DNA of 64,000 nt from positions 914,142 through 978,141 of the forward strand of contig NZ_CYUJ01000003.1 of the NCBI RefSeq assembly GCF_001299475.1, in the 5' to 3' direction. A program made the translations under genes and the position numbers. This document shows, one piece after another, positions 62,293-64,000 of this stretch (position 1 is its first letter; the number at the start of each line of letters is the position of its first letter). The notes under the pieces were generated by a model. It had not been told where the DNA came from. It saw only the letters and a list, made by a program, of their open reading frames with translations, and made no database searches. Source of the stretch: Neofamilia massiliensis. GTDB taxonomy: Bacteria > Bacillota > Clostridia > Tissierellales > Peptoniphilaceae.

Positions 62293-62321
62293 TTGACAAG
62301 ATAAAATAGATTTGATAAGAT
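62293..62321 (+). promoter_or_regulatory. Second rRNA operon promoter
   Basis: TTGACA (62293-62298) and TAAGAT (62316-62321) are spaced 17 nt apart, the same two hexamers as the first. Between it and the 16S gene (62322-62456) lies the rRNA leader; I see nothing else there. Confidence 0.8.
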
Positions 62322-62456
62322 AATCAAGCTAACCTTTTGGGAAAGCAAGAACCAAATAAATTGAATATAGTGTGAGAACGAAAAAAACACACAAGCGAAA
62401 TAAAAGCGAACAAAGTCAGTTTTTAGATGAGCTTAAAGATTAAATGAACAAAAATT

Positions 62457-63990
<1,534 letters not shown>

Positions 63991-64000
63991 AGTATATTCT

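Overview
The window is chromosomal DNA from a low-GC Gram-positive anaerobe. The 16S rRNA gene at the right end, the [FeFe]-hydrogenase maturation genes, the SLH-anchored surface proteins and the AT-rich codon use suggest an anaerobic coccus-type Firmicute of the Peptoniphilaceae/Tissierellales group. The genus is not settled by reading alone.

Left part (1-14.4 kb), ordinary chromosome: the end of an S41 peptidase gene, an FMN-binding lipidless membrane protein, a complete F1Fo ATP synthase operon (atpB-E-F-[H/A fusion]-G-D-C) in which the C-terminal domain of subunit delta is fused to subunit alpha, an SDR oxidoreductase on the minus strand, a damage-response cassette (XRE repressor, ImmA/IrrE protease, Y-family polymerase, YolD-like protein), and an ABC-2 exporter of three genes.

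Island (about 14.84-31.46 kb): this segment is bounded by two 419-bp direct repeats holding the 5' part of a rhodanese-like lipoprotein gene. Its codon use is visibly more AT-rich than the flanks. At its left edge is a group II intron with no reverse-transcriptase gene; at its right edge are decayed ISL3 and IS3 transposase genes. Between them is a sensor kinase with a solute-binding-type domain but no membrane segment, a sigma-54 activator, and, divergent from them behind a textbook -24/-12 promoter, an operon with three hexameric (BMC-H) and one pentameric (BMC-P) microcompartment shell proteins. The enzymes encoded with the shell are a UbiX-type flavin prenyltransferase, a UbiD-type decarboxylase, an adenine-deaminase-like amidohydrolase and an M20 amidohydrolase, with an AbgT-family transporter. 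A cyclase-family ring-opening hydrolase and a formiminotransferase follow. No aldehyde dehydrogenase, alcohol dehydrogenase, phosphotransacylase, diol dehydratase or glycyl radical enzyme is present, so this is not a standard aldehyde metabolosome. The enzyme set matches the chemistry of the classical clostridial xanthine fermentation route (ureido hydrolysis, aminoimidazole-carboxylate decarboxylation, aminoimidazole deamination, imidazolone opening, formiminoglycine transfer). My leading hypothesis is a purine- or imidazole-degrading microcompartment built around a prFMN decarboxylase.

Middle (31.5-49.3 kb): the intact copy of the rhodanese-like lipoprotein, an S9 peptidase, a small SLH protein, a MATE transporter, a metallo-beta-lactamase-fold hydrolase that appears to start at ATT, SurE, and two large SLH surface proteins (2515 and 956 residues) made of repeated domains.

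Right part (49.5-64 kb): the hydE-hydG-hydF maturation operon on the minus strand, two tandem EamA transporters, topA, secA, prfB (with no programmed frameshift), a small zinc-ribbon protein, tRNA-Pro(UGG) and a full 16S rRNA gene with several upstream promoters. The 23S and 5S genes would lie beyond the window.
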